From: Bacillota bacterium
Lineage (GTDB): Bacteria; Bacillota; JADQBR01
Assembly: GCA_016278515.1 (NCBI GenBank)
Contig: JADQBR010000067.1
Location: 1-64,000 of the forward strand
Direction of reading: 5' to 3'
Length of the DNA stretch: 64,000 nucleotides
Below are positions 1 to 9,561 of this stretch, one piece after another (positions within the stretch are counted from its first letter, which is position 1; every line of letters begins with the position of its first letter). The position numbers and the translations under genes were made by a program. A model generated the notes under the pieces. The model searched no databases. It worked only from the letters and a program-made list of their open reading frames with translations, and was not told the origin of the DNA.

Positions 1-189
1 TTTAGCTGTGAGTCATTTTTTATCTGTGTTTGGGCACTTAATTATACAACTTATCAAATATTAAATAAAATATCTACTGTAGAAGGAATAACATTTCACA
101 TGTAGAAATAGTAGTTAAATGTGGTAAGAAATATTTTGTTGAATACAAATGTTTAGTTTAATATTTAAAAACCTTATGGAGGTGTATTA

Positions 190-621
190 ATGCTATTTAG
201 GCGGTGTGCGGGAGGAATTTTATTTGACGGAGACAAAGTGTTAATTCTACAGAACAATAAGAACGAATGGGTACTTCCAAAAGGGATTATTAGAGATAAT
301 GCAAGTGCAGGTGAAGTTGCTTTAAATCGTGTTAAAAAAGAGACTGGTATTGACGGCAATATTGTCGGTGCTGCGGGTGAAACCAGCTACGAGTTTTATT
401 CTTTTTCTCGACGGCAGCCAGTATGTAATCAAATCAGTTGGTTTTTGATGGAACCCTTACACGACAATGTAAATGTGAATATAAGTAAAGAAGATGGCTT
501 TAAAGATGGTGGTTTTTTCCCTATAGCGGACGCAATAGAAAGGATTACTTATAGTCAGGATAAATCATTGGTAAGAGTATCTTATGAAAAAATAAAAAAG
601 GAAGCACAAATAGGGGCTTAG
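190..621 (+). CDS. Nudix-fold protein with degenerate Nudix box
   Basis: A 143-residue single-domain protein with the Nudix layout: an N-terminal strand with AGGILF, a WVLPKG turn, then the Nudix box at residues 32-54. Read against G-x5-E-x7-R-E-U-x-E-E-x-G-U, the G, one Glu (E51) and the final G-I are kept. The first Glu is Ala38, the R-E pair is Asn46-Arg47, and the first Glu of the E-E pair is Lys50. Most metal-ligand acids are therefore missing, so hydrolysis of a nucleoside diphosphate compound is doubtful and a binding or regulatory role is possible. The start ATG follows a GGAGG at a good distance. The stop codon sits inside a terminator hairpin, so the gene is probably monocistronic. 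The family call is good; the substrate is unknown. Confidence 0.8.
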   Translation: MLFRRCAGGILFDGDKVLILQNNKNEWVLPKGIIRDNASAGEVALNRVKKETGIDGNIVGAAGETSYEFYSFSRRQPVCNQISWFLMEPLHDNVNVNISKEDGFKDGGFFPIADAIERITYSQDKSLVRVSYEKIKKEAQIGA

Positions 622-635
622 CTAGCCCTTTTTTT
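612..635 (+). terminator. Rho-independent terminator of the Nudix gene
   Basis: GGGCT (614-618) pairs with AGCCC (624-628) around a five-base loop and is followed by seven T. The stop codon of the Nudix gene lies inside the loop. Confidence 0.75.
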
Positions 636-771
636 GTACAATCAGATTGTATGAATTTATGATCGTCTAGTGTGTTTAAAAAGTCATATTAATTTTTACT
701 GTCTATCTTAGTTATAATAGTAAGATAAGTTGATACGTTTTTGATAGCCGCCAAAATGGAGGTGATGTTGA

Positions 772-1656
772 GTGGATTTCTATGAAGGAAACATCTTTAG
801 GCCGCCCAGCGAGGCTAATAGTCTAATACTTCAAGTTACCATTGGATGCACACATAATAAATGCAGTTTTTGTAATATGTATCGTGATAAGAAGTATCGT
901 GAAAGGGATTGGAAAGAAATTGAAACACTTATTACAATTGCTGCTTCACAGCAGCATCCAGAAGTAGTTGAGAAAATATTTCTGGCAGACGGGGATGCGC
1001 TTGCAATGAGCCAAAATAAACTATTGGCCTTATTAAAAGTTCTTTTTGAAACATTCCCAAAACTTAAAAGAGTTGGTGTTTATGCTGGACCTAAGTCACT
1101 ATTAAACAAAAGTGACCAGCAGTTGCATAATCTTTTTGATGCTGGTTTAAAAATTATATATTTAGGGTTGGAAACTGGTCATAGTCCTACAATGAAATTT
1201 ATAAATAAAGGGTGCACAGTTGAGGAAATGCTGGAAGCAGGTAAGAAGGTTAAAAGAGCAGGTATTAAGTTGTCCGTGATGGTAATTGGTGGCATCGGGG
1301 GTAAATCCTTTTCTTTCGAACATGCAAAAGCATCTGCAGTTGTAGTTAACCAAATGAAGCCGGAATACTTAGCAGTGCTAACTTTGCGTTTTAACCCTGG
1401 AACACCATTGTATATGCAGATAGAGAAAGGTCTTTTTAAATCGTTAAAATCTATGGAGTTGGTTCAGGAATTAAAATGGTTTCTTGAGGATTTAGATTTA
1501 AGCAATACAATATTTAGAACCAACCATGCATCTAATTATTTAGTATTAGGCGGGACCCTTAATAAAGACAAGGAAAAAATCATTGCAACAATTAATAAAG
1601 TTTTAAATGAAAACGAAACTTCTTTTTTAAGAGCAGAAAATAGTAGAGGCTTTTGA
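772..1656 (+). CDS. Radical SAM protein, CX4CX2C type
   Basis: A 294-residue radical SAM protein. The cluster motif is C26-x4-C31-x2-C34 in the context QVTIGCTHNKCSFC. This is a spacing variant of the usual CX3CX2C and is typical of a conserved, uncharacterised group of bacterial radical SAM proteins that begin with a YRPPSEA-like segment (here FRPPSEAN). YAGPKSLL and YLGLETGH are the usual barrel and SAM-contact segments. The start is GTG at 772: GGAGGTGAT at 758-766 gives the right spacing and a stop codon lies just upstream in frame. No partner gene suggests a substrate. Expected to bind one [4Fe-4S] cluster and SAM in the cytoplasm. The reaction is unknown. Confidence 0.85.
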   Translation: MDFYEGNIFRPPSEANSLILQVTIGCTHNKCSFCNMYRDKKYRERDWKEIETLITIAASQQHPEVVEKIFLADGDALAMSQNKLLALLKVLFETFPKLKRVGVYAGPKSLLNKSDQQLHNLFDAGLKIIYLGLETGHSPTMKFINKGCTVEEMLEAGKKVKRAGIKLSVMVIGGIGGKSFSFEHAKASAVVVNQMKPEYLAVLTLRFNPGTPLYMQIEKGLFKSLKSMELVQELKWFLEDLDLSNTIFRTNHASNYLVLGGTLNKDKEKIIATINKVLNENETSFLRAENSRGF

Positions 1657-1875
1657 AACCTATGGATAAATGTATGGACGTATTATTGATTAAATCAAAT
1701 TTAACGAATATAATTATTATTGTCTTTTATATGTCGGAATAAGGTATCTTTGGGAAAGCCTAAGAAACACTAAAGATAAATAGTTAAAACTAATATCTTG
1801 GCGAATACTTTTTTAAGGCATTAAACAAGGCACACTATAGGAAATAAGGCTTTACTAGTTAGAGGTGATAAATTA

Positions 1876-3189
1876 ATGAAGTATATAATCGAAACCTGGG
1901 GATGCCAAATGAATGAACATGATTCTGAAGTTTTGGCTGGTATGTTAGCCGACCTTGGCTATAAGCGTACTGATGACGAAATGGATGCAGATGTAATGTT
2001 GTTAAATACCTGCTGTGTAAGAGAAAAAGCAGAGAGTAAAGTGCTTGGCCGGCTGGGTCTTTTAAAGAAATTAAAACAAAATAATCCAGATGTTATTCTT
2101 GGAGTGTGCGGATGTATGATGCAGCAGCCGGCAATGGCTGACCGAATTAAAAAGAGAATGCCCCATATGGATTTAGTATTTGGGACCCATAATATTCATG
2201 AACTTCCTCAGATGATTAATGAAGCAAAAGCAAGCCGTACTACCCATATTCAAGTTTGGCCTGAACAAGGAGAAGTTAAAGAAGGATTACCAATTAAACG
2301 AACTCATGGCATAAAAGCTTTTGTCAATATAATGTATGGATGCAACAATTTTTGCACTTATTGCATCGTTCCATATGTAAGAGGAAGAGAGCGCAGTAGG
2401 TTATCAAAAGAAATACTAGTTGAAATCAAAGATTTAGTTAATGATGGTTATAGGGAAATCATGCTACTGGGGCAAAACGTTAATTCGTATGGAAAAGACT
2501 TGCAGGATGAAGGTGACTTTGCAGATCTTTTAAAAGCAGTTAACGAAATTAAGGGATTGGATAGAATACGTTTTATGACTTCACACCCACGGGATTTTAA
2601 CTTAAGATTAGTTAATACTTTGGCAAGTTGTAATAAAGTCTGCGAACATTACCATCTCCCAATACAAGCAGGAAGTTCTCGTATTCTGAAAAAAATGAAC
2701 AGAGGCTATACTAAAGAAGAATATTTAGAACTAATTTCCCAGATTAAAGACAGGGTTCCACATGCCAGTATTACCACAGATATAATTGTTGGCTTTCCTG
2801 GCGAAACTGAAGAAGACTTCGACGATACTATGGAAGTTATTAGTAAAGTGCGATTTGACGGTGCCTATACTTTTCTCTATTCTTCGCGTCCTAATACCCC
2901 TGCTGCTAAAATATCAGAGCAGGTGCCTCAAGAACTTAAAAAGAAACGATTTCAAAAATTATTAGCTTTACAAAATTCAATTACTGAAGAAATTAACAAA
3001 CAGCTTATTGGGCAAACTCTGCCTGTATTGTTTGAGGGAACAAGCAAAAATGATGATACGGTTCTTATGGGAAGAACTAGAACAAATAAAATTGTGCATG
3101 TTTCCGGACACGCTGAGTTAATTGGTAAAATAGTTGATGTTAATATTCAGGGGGCACAAATGTTTAGTTTATCTGGTAAGATTATTTAA
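1876..3189 (+). CDS. miaB: tRNA-2-methylthio-N6-dimethylallyladenosine synthase
   Basis: Methylthiotransferase of 437 residues that adds the 2-methylthio group to i6A37 of tRNAs reading UNN codons. The N-terminal domain holds the auxiliary cluster cysteines C10 (WGCQMNEHDSE), C46 (NTCCVRE) and C80 (CGCMMQ). The radical SAM domain has C156-x3-C160-x2-C163 followed by VPYVRGRERSR, a MiaB hallmark. The C-terminal 60 residues form the TRAM RNA-binding domain. The length is normal. The substrate is made by MiaA, encoded 5 kb downstream. It heads the same-strand miaB - YlbF-like - mutS - mutL - miaA - hfq series, matching Bacillus order. The start ATG is preceded by AGAGGTGAT. Confidence 0.97.
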   Translation: MKYIIETWGCQMNEHDSEVLAGMLADLGYKRTDDEMDADVMLLNTCCVREKAESKVLGRLGLLKKLKQNNPDVILGVCGCMMQQPAMADRIKKRMPHMDLVFGTHNIHELPQMINEAKASRTTHIQVWPEQGEVKEGLPIKRTHGIKAFVNIMYGCNNFCTYCIVPYVRGRERSRLSKEILVEIKDLVNDGYREIMLLGQNVNSYGKDLQDEGDFADLLKAVNEIKGLDRIRFMTSHPRDFNLRLVNTLASCNKVCEHYHLPIQAGSSRILKKMNRGYTKEEYLELISQIKDRVPHASITTDIIVGFPGETEEDFDDTMEVISKVRFDGAYTFLYSSRPNTPAAKISEQVPQELKKKRFQKLLALQNSITEEINKQLIGQTLPVLFEGTSKNDDTVLMGRTRTNKIVHVSGHAELIGKIVDVNIQGAQMFSLSGKII

Positions 3190-3243
3190 AGATAAAAAGG
3201 ATATTCAACGCATTTCAAGAATTCATGAACTGGAGGTGAAGAG

Positions 3244-3615
3244 ATGTCAGTAATTATGGAAAAAGCACATGAGCTAGCCAATGCATTAAAAGATAGCGAA
3301 GAATTGGATAGTATGCGTGTACAAGAAGCAGTTATGGCTAATGACCCAGAGGCGCAGAATATTTTGTTAGAGTATCAACAAATTCGACAAAAAATTGAAA
3401 GCAAGCAAGCTTCTGGCGAGGTCACAGAAGAAGACAATGAAACATTGGCCAAGGCAGAGCAGAAAATGCAGGAAAATGAAGTTATTAGTAAATATCTTAA
3501 AGCCCAGCAAAACTTTAACGCTACTTTGCAAGGAGTAAACTTTATAATAACAAAAGCGCTTAGTGGTGAAGATGCTAACTCTTGTGGTCCCGGTTGCGGG
3601 GGCAATTGTTGTTAA
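3244..3615 (+). CDS. YlbF/YmcA (RicA/RicF-type) family protein with Cys-rich tail
   Basis: A 123-residue, mostly helical protein of the YlbF/YmcA family. In B. subtilis, RicA (YmcA), RicF (YlbF) and RicT form an iron-sulfur complex that helps RNase Y-dependent mRNA processing and affects sporulation and competence. Here the gene lies directly after miaB and before mutS, the position of ymcA in Bacillus. The tail CGPGCGGNCC contributes four cysteines (114, 118, 122, 123), consistent with Fe-S ligation. The start is set by GGAGGTGAAG 5 bases upstream. Whether it is the RicA or the RicF equivalent cannot be decided from sequence reading. Confidence 0.8.
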   Translation: MSVIMEKAHELANALKDSEELDSMRVQEAVMANDPEAQNILLEYQQIRQKIESKQASGEVTEEDNETLAKAEQKMQENEVISKYLKAQQNFNATLQGVNFIITKALSGEDANSCGPGCGGNCC

Positions 3616-3616
3616 G

Positions 3617-3647
3617 TAACTGGCCGGGTTTCTAATCCGGCCAGTTA
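3617..3647 (+). terminator. Strong 11-bp hairpin between ylbF-like gene and mutS
   Basis: TAACTGGCCGG (3617-3627) pairs perfectly with CCGGCCAGTTA (3637-3647) around a nine-base loop, right after the stop codon. It lacks a T run, so it may be an mRNA-processing or 3'-stabilising element rather than a full terminator before mutS. Confidence 0.5.
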
Positions 3648-3686
3648 TATTATATAGAGATATATCAACCAGGGGAGAAACTAATT

Positions 3687-6254
3687 ATGACAACACCAAT
3701 GATGCTGCAATACACAAAAATCAAAGCTCAAAATCCCGATGCAATACTTTTTTTTAGATTGGGCGATTTCTATGAAATGTTTGATGAAGACGCAAAGATT
3801 GCTTCTAAGTTACTGGAAATTACGTTAACTACTCGGGATGCTAATAAAGAAAACCCAATGCCAATGTGCGGCATACCTTATCATTCTGTTAACAACTACA
3901 TTGGAAAGTTACTAAGCAAAGGTTATAAAGTAGCTATTTGTGAACAGGTTGAAGACCCCGACCAAACAAAGGGTATTGTAAAAAGGGAAGTTGTAAGGGT
4001 TATTACACCAGGAACTGTTATTGACAGAGAGCTTCTTTCGGAAAAAAATAATAACTATCTGGCCGCTGTGCATCGTGTAGATAATAGCTGGGGACTGGCT
4101 TTGGTAGATGTATCCACCGGGGAATTTATTGTTACAGAACTACCAACTGGCAACGACAACAAAGTTGTTGATGAAATCAATAGGTTTGAAGTGAAGGAAT
4201 GTTTGCTGTCAAGTAATAGTCTGGGATCCTTATTGGAGCGGGATTGCATCTTGACTGAATATCCCTCAACGCCCATTTCAACTGCTAAAGCATATACGAT
4301 ATTGGAAAGAGTGTTTGGTAAGCCTGACCTGGACACTTTCGGTATTACCGGCTGTAATGCAGCAGTTGGAGCATCTGCAATTTTGATAAGATATTTGGAA
4401 GAAACTCAAAAACAATCTTTAAACCACATTAATAACATAAAATCTTATTCTTCTTCTGATTACATGTTACTAGATGGAGCAACTCGTAGAAATCTGGAAT
4501 TATTGGAGACCATGAGGGGTAAAGAAAGACGTGGTAGTCTATTATGGGTGATGGATCGCACTGTTACAGCCATGGGGGGAAGACGCCTAAAAAAGATTAT
4601 TCTTCAACCGCTGTTACAAGCCAAGGAGATAAAGCAGAGACAGAATTCAGTCTCTGAGTTGGTCAATAATGTATTTGCCATGCAGGAGTTAAAAGGCCAG
4701 CTAAAGCATGTTTATGACTTAGAAAGGTTAATCAGTAAAATTGTCTTCCAATCGGCGAATGCGCGAGATTTATTGGCTTTGGGTCAGTCATTAGAGAAAC
4801 TTCCTTCTTTAAAAGCAACACTTGGAAAAATGAATTCTTTACTAATAAAACAGTCCTATAATAATTTAGACACTCTAGAGGATGTTTCTAGAACTATCCA
4901 AAAAGCAATTAAAGATAATCCACCAGTGTCTATTACCGATGGTGGAGTTATCAAGGCAGGCTATAATGAGGAAATAGATCGATTAAAAGAAGCAGCTCTG
5001 TCTGGTAAGCACTGGCTTGCTAAGTTAGAACAATCTGAGAAGGAACAAACTGGTATTAAATCCTTAAAAGTAAGGTATAACAAGGTGTTTGGATATTATA
5101 TCGAAATAACTAAGGCTAACCTAAATCTTGTTCCCGAATACTACCAAAGGAAACAGACTCTTGTTAATTCGGAACGTTTCGTCACACCCAGGCTAAAAGA
5201 ACTAGAAAATACAATACTGGGTGCTGAAGAGAAGCAAATGAAACTGGAATACGAGTGTTTCTGCCAAGTAAGAGACTTTATTAAAAATGAAACCAAGCGT
5301 ATACAACAGACTTCTCAAGTTGTTGCTATTATTGATGTGTTGTTATCATTCTCTATTATTGCTAAGGAAAATAACTACGTTTGCCCTAAGATTGTTGAAG
5401 GTGATAAGTTGGTTATTAACGATGGCCGCCATCCTGTATTAGAGAAATTAGCTGATATCGGTGAGTTTGTTGCCAATGATGTGGCCTTAGGCGGGGATAC
5501 TGAGTTAATGATTATTACGGGCCCCAATATGGCAGGTAAGTCTACATTTATGCGGCAAGTAGCATTGATAGTATTAATGGCTCAGATTGGCAGCTTTGTT
5601 CCTGCGAAGAGCGCGGAAATTTGCTTGATTGACCGCATTTTCACAAGAGTTGGTGCTGCTGATGATCTTTCTACTGGTCAAAGTACTTTTATGGTTGAGA
5701 TGAACGAAGTTGCCAATATCTTACACAATGCAACCGGAAAAAGCTTAATAATTCTTGATGAAATTGGACGAGGCACCAGTACCTATGATGGAATGGCAAT
5801 AGCGTGGTCCGTAATTGAATATATCACAATGAATAAACAAGGTGCCAAGACATTATTTGCAACGCATTATCACAAGTTAACCAACTTAGAGCAGCTGTAT
5901 CCCGAAATAAGGAACTGTCAGGTGGCAGTACAAGAAAATGGCGAAGATATTGTTTTTCTACGAAAAATTATTCCTGGCGGAACAGATAGAAGTTATGGGA
6001 TACAAGTTGCAAAATTGGCAGGGCTTCCGAGGCAAGTAGTTAAAAGAGCAGAACAGATTTTACATGACCTCGAGTACGAAACTCAATCTTCTTATGTAGA
6101 AATAGCGGCTTCAGAGGAGGAGCCTTATCATAATCAGATGTTAATGACCATATCCGAAGAATTGATAGACTTAGACATTTCTAATACTACTCCCCTAGAC
6201 GCATTAAATATTTTAAATAAGCTGCAGAAAACCCTTAAGGAGGAAACTTCTTAA
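3687..6254 (+). CDS. mutS: DNA mismatch repair protein MutS
   Basis: An 855-residue mismatch recognition ATPase. Domain I carries the mismatch-wedge motif GDFYEMF, with F28 and E30 as the Phe-x-Glu pair. The connector, lever (around 260-530) and clamp follow. The C-terminal ABC ATPase has Walker A GPNMAGKST at 612-620, the Q-loop, the STFMVEM signature, and Walker B LIILDEIGRGTST. The C-terminal tail is short but normal. The stop codon overlaps the mutL ATG by one base (TAATG), so the two proteins are translationally coupled. RBS AGGGGAG before the ATG. Confidence 0.98.
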   Translation: MTTPMMLQYTKIKAQNPDAILFFRLGDFYEMFDEDAKIASKLLEITLTTRDANKENPMPMCGIPYHSVNNYIGKLLSKGYKVAICEQVEDPDQTKGIVKREVVRVITPGTVIDRELLSEKNNNYLAAVHRVDNSWGLALVDVSTGEFIVTELPTGNDNKVVDEINRFEVKECLLSSNSLGSLLERDCILTEYPSTPISTAKAYTILERVFGKPDLDTFGITGCNAAVGASAILIRYLEETQKQSLNHINNIKSYSSSDYMLLDGATRRNLELLETMRGKERRGSLLWVMDRTVTAMGGRRLKKIILQPLLQAKEIKQRQNSVSELVNNVFAMQELKGQLKHVYDLERLISKIVFQSANARDLLALGQSLEKLPSLKATLGKMNSLLIKQSYNNLDTLEDVSRTIQKAIKDNPPVSITDGGVIKAGYNEEIDRLKEAALSGKHWLAKLEQSEKEQTGIKSLKVRYNKVFGYYIEITKANLNLVPEYYQRKQTLVNSERFVTPRLKELENTILGAEEKQMKLEYECFCQVRDFIKNETKRIQQTSQVVAIIDVLLSFSIIAKENNYVCPKIVEGDKLVINDGRHPVLEKLADIGEFVANDVALGGDTELMIITGPNMAGKSTFMRQVALIVLMAQIGSFVPAKSAEICLIDRIFTRVGAADDLSTGQSTFMVEMNEVANILHNATGKSLIILDEIGRGTSTYDGMAIAWSVIEYITMNKQGAKTLFATHYHKLTNLEQLYPEIRNCQVAVQENGEDIVFLRKIIPGGTDRSYGIQVAKLAGLPRQVVKRAEQILHDLEYETQSSYVEIAASEEEPYHNQMLMTISEELIDLDISNTTPLDALNILNKLQKTLKEETS

Positions 6255-8071
6255 TGACTCGAATTAAAATACTAGACAGTGCTACAGCTAATCAGATTGC
6301 CGCAGGAGAAGTCATTGAACGTCCTGCTTCGGTTGTTAAAGAATTAATTGAAAACGCTATTGATTCTGAAGCTCAAAATATTTCTATTAAGATTGAAAAT
6401 GGCGGCAAAAGTAAAATCCTAATTCAGGACGATGGGATTGGCATGACTCATGAGGACTTAAAATTAGCATTTGTGCGTCACGCAACAAGTAAAATATCTC
6501 TCGTCGATGACTTAAACACATTAGCAACTTTGGGCTTTCGGGGAGAAGCATTGGCAAGTATCGCGGCTGTTTCCAAAATTGATATTAGATCCTGCCAGAA
6601 CAGTAGTTTAGGTGGAACTCAATTACTACTTGAAGGAGGAAATATAACTGATTCCGCTCCTGTCGGTTGTTCCTCAGGTACTAGAATATGTGTAAATGAA
6701 CTTTTTTATAATGCACCGGCAAGAAAGAGATTTCTAGCTGGCGACAGTAAGGAGACTGTCGCTGTTTCAGAGATTATAAATCGCTTAGCATTGTCACATA
6801 CAGACGTGCGGTTTTCCTACTATAATGGTTCCCGTATAAGTTTAACAACGCCTGGAGACAATACCTTATTAGGTACTATAGCGTCAATCTATGGGGCTGA
6901 AGTTGCCCAACAGCTATTACGTGTTGATTATTCCATGGACTTTATAACTATCAAGGGTTATATATCTCGGCCAGTTTTACACCGAGCAACATCCAACCAT
7001 ATTTCCTTTTACATTAATGGCAGGTACATAAAAGATGCACAACTCGTCAATTTCCTTAGAGATACATATAGTGCACGCATACCAAGTCGTAAATTTCCAC
7101 TGGCGGTAATTCATTTTACGTTACCGCCGAACGTAATTGATGTGAACGTACATCCACAAAAGCTGGCTGTTAAATTTGGTAATCCGACTATGGTTCAATC
7201 CATATTTAAAGCTGCTATTGAAAATGCTCTGGATACAGTGCATAATTCAGAATCACTAATTCCAGGCATTGTTTTTAGTGATAAATTGAAGGATAGTTAT
7301 GATATAACCAATGCCAATGCAAACAAGAGCGACGATCTGGAACCAGCAGTAAAACAAGAAACATTTACTATTTATGAAGAAGTGGAACCTAAAGGCAATA
7401 TAGAAGTTCCAACAACGTTACGCCCTGAAAAGCATAATATAGTTGTTAATGAAAACTACAAAGAAAAACCTTATAAACATGATGATACTGTCGTTGAAGC
7501 CCTGCCGTCTCTTAGGGTAATTGGACAATTTAAGGCAAGCCATATTTTGGCTGAGGATGAGAATACCCTTTACTTGATAGATCAGCATGGTGCCCATGAA
7601 CGTATACTTTATGAAGAAATCATTCAAGGTAACGTTAACAACACTTCTCAGTTGTCCGTGCCTCAAACTGTTACCCTGACCTCGGTCGAAACAGAATTCA
7701 TGATAGATAATATTTTTTTACTTCAGCAATTGGGATTTTTAATTGAACATTTTGGTGGCAATTCCTTTATAATTAGAGCTGTACCAGATTTCATAATTGG
7801 TACACAAGCGGAGGAAATTCTTAATGACATAATAAATAGTCTGATAAACGAGCAAAAAGTAACAAGCAACCAACTACGTCACCACTTATTATTACAAAGC
7901 AGTTGTAAAAATGCAGTCAAAGCAGGACAGTATCTGGATCTCGGAGAATTAGATTTTTTGGTTAAGCGCTTGTCTAAAACCAACTATCCTTTTTCTTGTC
8001 CCCATGGTCGTCCCATTATTATTAAGTTGACTTTGCGTGAAATTGAAAAAATGTTTTTGCGTCAGGAGTAA
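6254..8071 (+). CDS. mutL: DNA mismatch repair endonuclease MutL
   Basis: A 605-residue GHKL ATPase (ENAIDSEA, DDGIGM, TLGFRGEAL, NVHPQK) with a C-terminal dimerisation/endonuclease domain. The metal-binding motif DQHGAHERILYE starts at D443; the usual Ala after DQH is Gly here. CPHGRP at 582-587 supplies zinc ligands. These show the nicking type of MutL found in bacteria without MutH. Its ATG overlaps the mutS stop. It is followed after 6 bases by miaA, so mutS-mutL-miaA is read as one operon. Confidence 0.97.
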   Translation: MTRIKILDSATANQIAAGEVIERPASVVKELIENAIDSEAQNISIKIENGGKSKILIQDDGIGMTHEDLKLAFVRHATSKISLVDDLNTLATLGFRGEALASIAAVSKIDIRSCQNSSLGGTQLLLEGGNITDSAPVGCSSGTRICVNELFYNAPARKRFLAGDSKETVAVSEIINRLALSHTDVRFSYYNGSRISLTTPGDNTLLGTIASIYGAEVAQQLLRVDYSMDFITIKGYISRPVLHRATSNHISFYINGRYIKDAQLVNFLRDTYSARIPSRKFPLAVIHFTLPPNVIDVNVHPQKLAVKFGNPTMVQSIFKAAIENALDTVHNSESLIPGIVFSDKLKDSYDITNANANKSDDLEPAVKQETFTIYEEVEPKGNIEVPTTLRPEKHNIVVNENYKEKPYKHDDTVVEALPSLRVIGQFKASHILAEDENTLYLIDQHGAHERILYEEIIQGNVNNTSQLSVPQTVTLTSVETEFMIDNIFLLQQLGFLIEHFGGNSFIIRAVPDFIIGTQAEEILNDIINSLINEQKVTSNQLRHHLLLQSSCKNAVKAGQYLDLGELDFLVKRLSKTNYPFSCPHGRPIIIKLTLREIEKMFLRQE

Positions 8072-8077
8072 AGTCCC

Positions 8078-9034
8078 ATGAAAAAGCCATTAACGGTTAT
8101 TGTTGGCCCTACAGCGGTAGGTAAGTCTAATGTCGCAGTAGAAGTTGCTAGTAGATTAAATTGCGAAATAATATCGGTTGATTCAATGCAAATTTATAAA
8201 GGCATGAACATTGGAACCGCTAAAATATCACCCATGGAAATGATATCCGAGGATGGTAAGTCTGTCCCGCATCACTTAATTGATATAGTAGAACCATGGG
8301 ATAACTATAGTGTTGCAACTTTCCAAACCCAAGCACGGGCACTAATAGATGAAATACACAATAGAGATAAACTCCCTTTATTGGTTGGCGGCACCGGATT
8401 ATATATCCAAGCTGTAATTGATCAGTATGAATTTAGTGACCATGAAAAAGAAAACGAACTCCGCCGGCAGCTAATTAGTCGTGGAGAAACACTTGGATAT
8501 GAAATACTTCACGGTGAACTTAAAGATGTTGATGAAAAAGCGGCAGATAAAATTCACCCAAATGATAAAAAAAGAATAATTAGAGCATTGGAGTATTATT
8601 ATAGTACAAGGAAAAAGTTTTCTGATAAGGTAGTAAATAAATACGATAGTCTGTACAAATTAGCTATGGTCGGTTTGACCATGGAACGAAAGTTATTGTA
8701 TGAAAAAATAAACTTACGGGTAGATGATATGTTATCTTCGGGATTGGTGAATGAGGTAAAAGATTTGTTAAATAAAGGTGTTTCATTGGAAGCGACTTCC
8801 ATGCAGGGTTTAGGTTATAAACAGATTGCTGAGTTTTGCTTGGGTAGGCTTAACTATGATGAGTCGGTTCGCCAATTAAAACGCGATACCAGGCGGTTTG
8901 CGAAGCGGCAATTAACCTGGTTTAATAGGGATAAACGGATTGAATGGCTTGATGTAGATCATAAAGACAAAGTATTATTATCTGAAGAAATAGCAGATAT
9001 ATTTTGCAGGAGACTAGAATTAATTGTAGAATAA
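8078..9034 (+). CDS. miaA: tRNA dimethylallyltransferase MiaA
   Basis: A 318-residue enzyme transferring dimethylallyl from DMAPP to A37 of tRNAs, giving the i6A substrate of MiaB. P-loop GPTAVGKS at 10-17; DSMQIYKGMNIGTAK is the tRNA-binding/catalytic Asp region; LLVGGTGLY and the MQGLGYKQ segment are family signatures. It sits 6 bases after mutL and 32 bases before hfq, the miaA-hfq pair common in many bacteria. Confidence 0.98.
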   Translation: MKKPLTVIVGPTAVGKSNVAVEVASRLNCEIISVDSMQIYKGMNIGTAKISPMEMISEDGKSVPHHLIDIVEPWDNYSVATFQTQARALIDEIHNRDKLPLLVGGTGLYIQAVIDQYEFSDHEKENELRRQLISRGETLGYEILHGELKDVDEKAADKIHPNDKKRIIRALEYYYSTRKKFSDKVVNKYDSLYKLAMVGLTMERKLLYEKINLRVDDMLSSGLVNEVKDLLNKGVSLEATSMQGLGYKQIAEFCLGRLNYDESVRQLKRDTRRFAKRQLTWFNRDKRIEWLDVDHKDKVLLSEEIADIFCRRLELIVE

Positions 9035-9066
9035 GTTTATTAGAAAAATATGGAGGTCGGTATTAA

Positions 9067-9297
9067 ATGACAAAGTCGCAAATTAATTTACAGGACACAT
9101 TTTTAAATCAGGTTCGGAAAGAAAACATTCCGGTAACAATTTTTTTAGTAAATGGCTTTCAAATTAAGGGTAATGTAAGAGGTTTTGATAATTTTACAGT
9201 TCTTCTTGACGCAGATGGCAAGCAGCAGATGATTTATAAACATGCCATATCTACTATTGTCCCGGCAAAAGCCATAAATTTAATGGCTGATAATTAA
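9067..9297 (+). CDS. hfq: RNA chaperone Hfq
   Basis: A 76-residue Sm-like protein. Sm1 covers [27 protein letters not shown]; Sm2 carries YKHAIS, the Hfq form of the YKHA proximal RNA-binding loop. It forms a hexameric ring that binds sRNAs and mRNAs. The length is typical for Firmicutes, with no extended C-terminal tail. GGAGG precedes the ATG. A terminator lies directly downstream. Confidence 0.97.
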   Translation: MTKSQINLQDTFLNQVRKENIPVTIFLVNGFQIKGNVRGFDNFTVLLDADGKQQMIYKHAISTIVPAKAINLMADN

Positions 9298-9312
9298 GAT
9301 AAATGTATAAAG

Positions 9313-9339
9313 AAGTTCCCAGAAAAGGGAGCTTTTTTT
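9313..9339 (+). terminator. Terminator of the miaA-hfq transcript
   Basis: AAGTTCCC (9313-9320) pairs with GGGAGCTT (9327-9334), one G-U pair, six-base loop, followed by five more T. Confidence 0.85.
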
Positions 9340-9468
9340 ATTCCACTAATAAATAGACCGTATATTAGTTATGCTTTCACGAAACAGAAGGCAGTTATTA
9401 TTAAATAATCAAATTGGTACGGTAGTTTTGCTCGGTCTAAGTCGTTTATGTAAGTGACAGAGATTGTA

Positions 9469-9502
9469 AACGGGAGTAAATTATTTACTCCCGTTATTTT
9501 TT
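9469..9502 (+). terminator. Second strong terminator downstream of hfq
   Basis: A perfect 12-bp stem AACGGGAGTAAA (9469-9480) / TTTACTCCCGTT (9484-9495) with a three-base loop, then A and six T. It lies 130 bases after the hfq terminator with no ORF in between, so it would end a separate short transcript or readthrough before spoVK. Confidence 0.85.
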
Positions 9503-9561
9503 ACGAAAACATTAAGGGGGAGATGCGTATAATTATAATACAAACGAGGTGAGCACATTCC

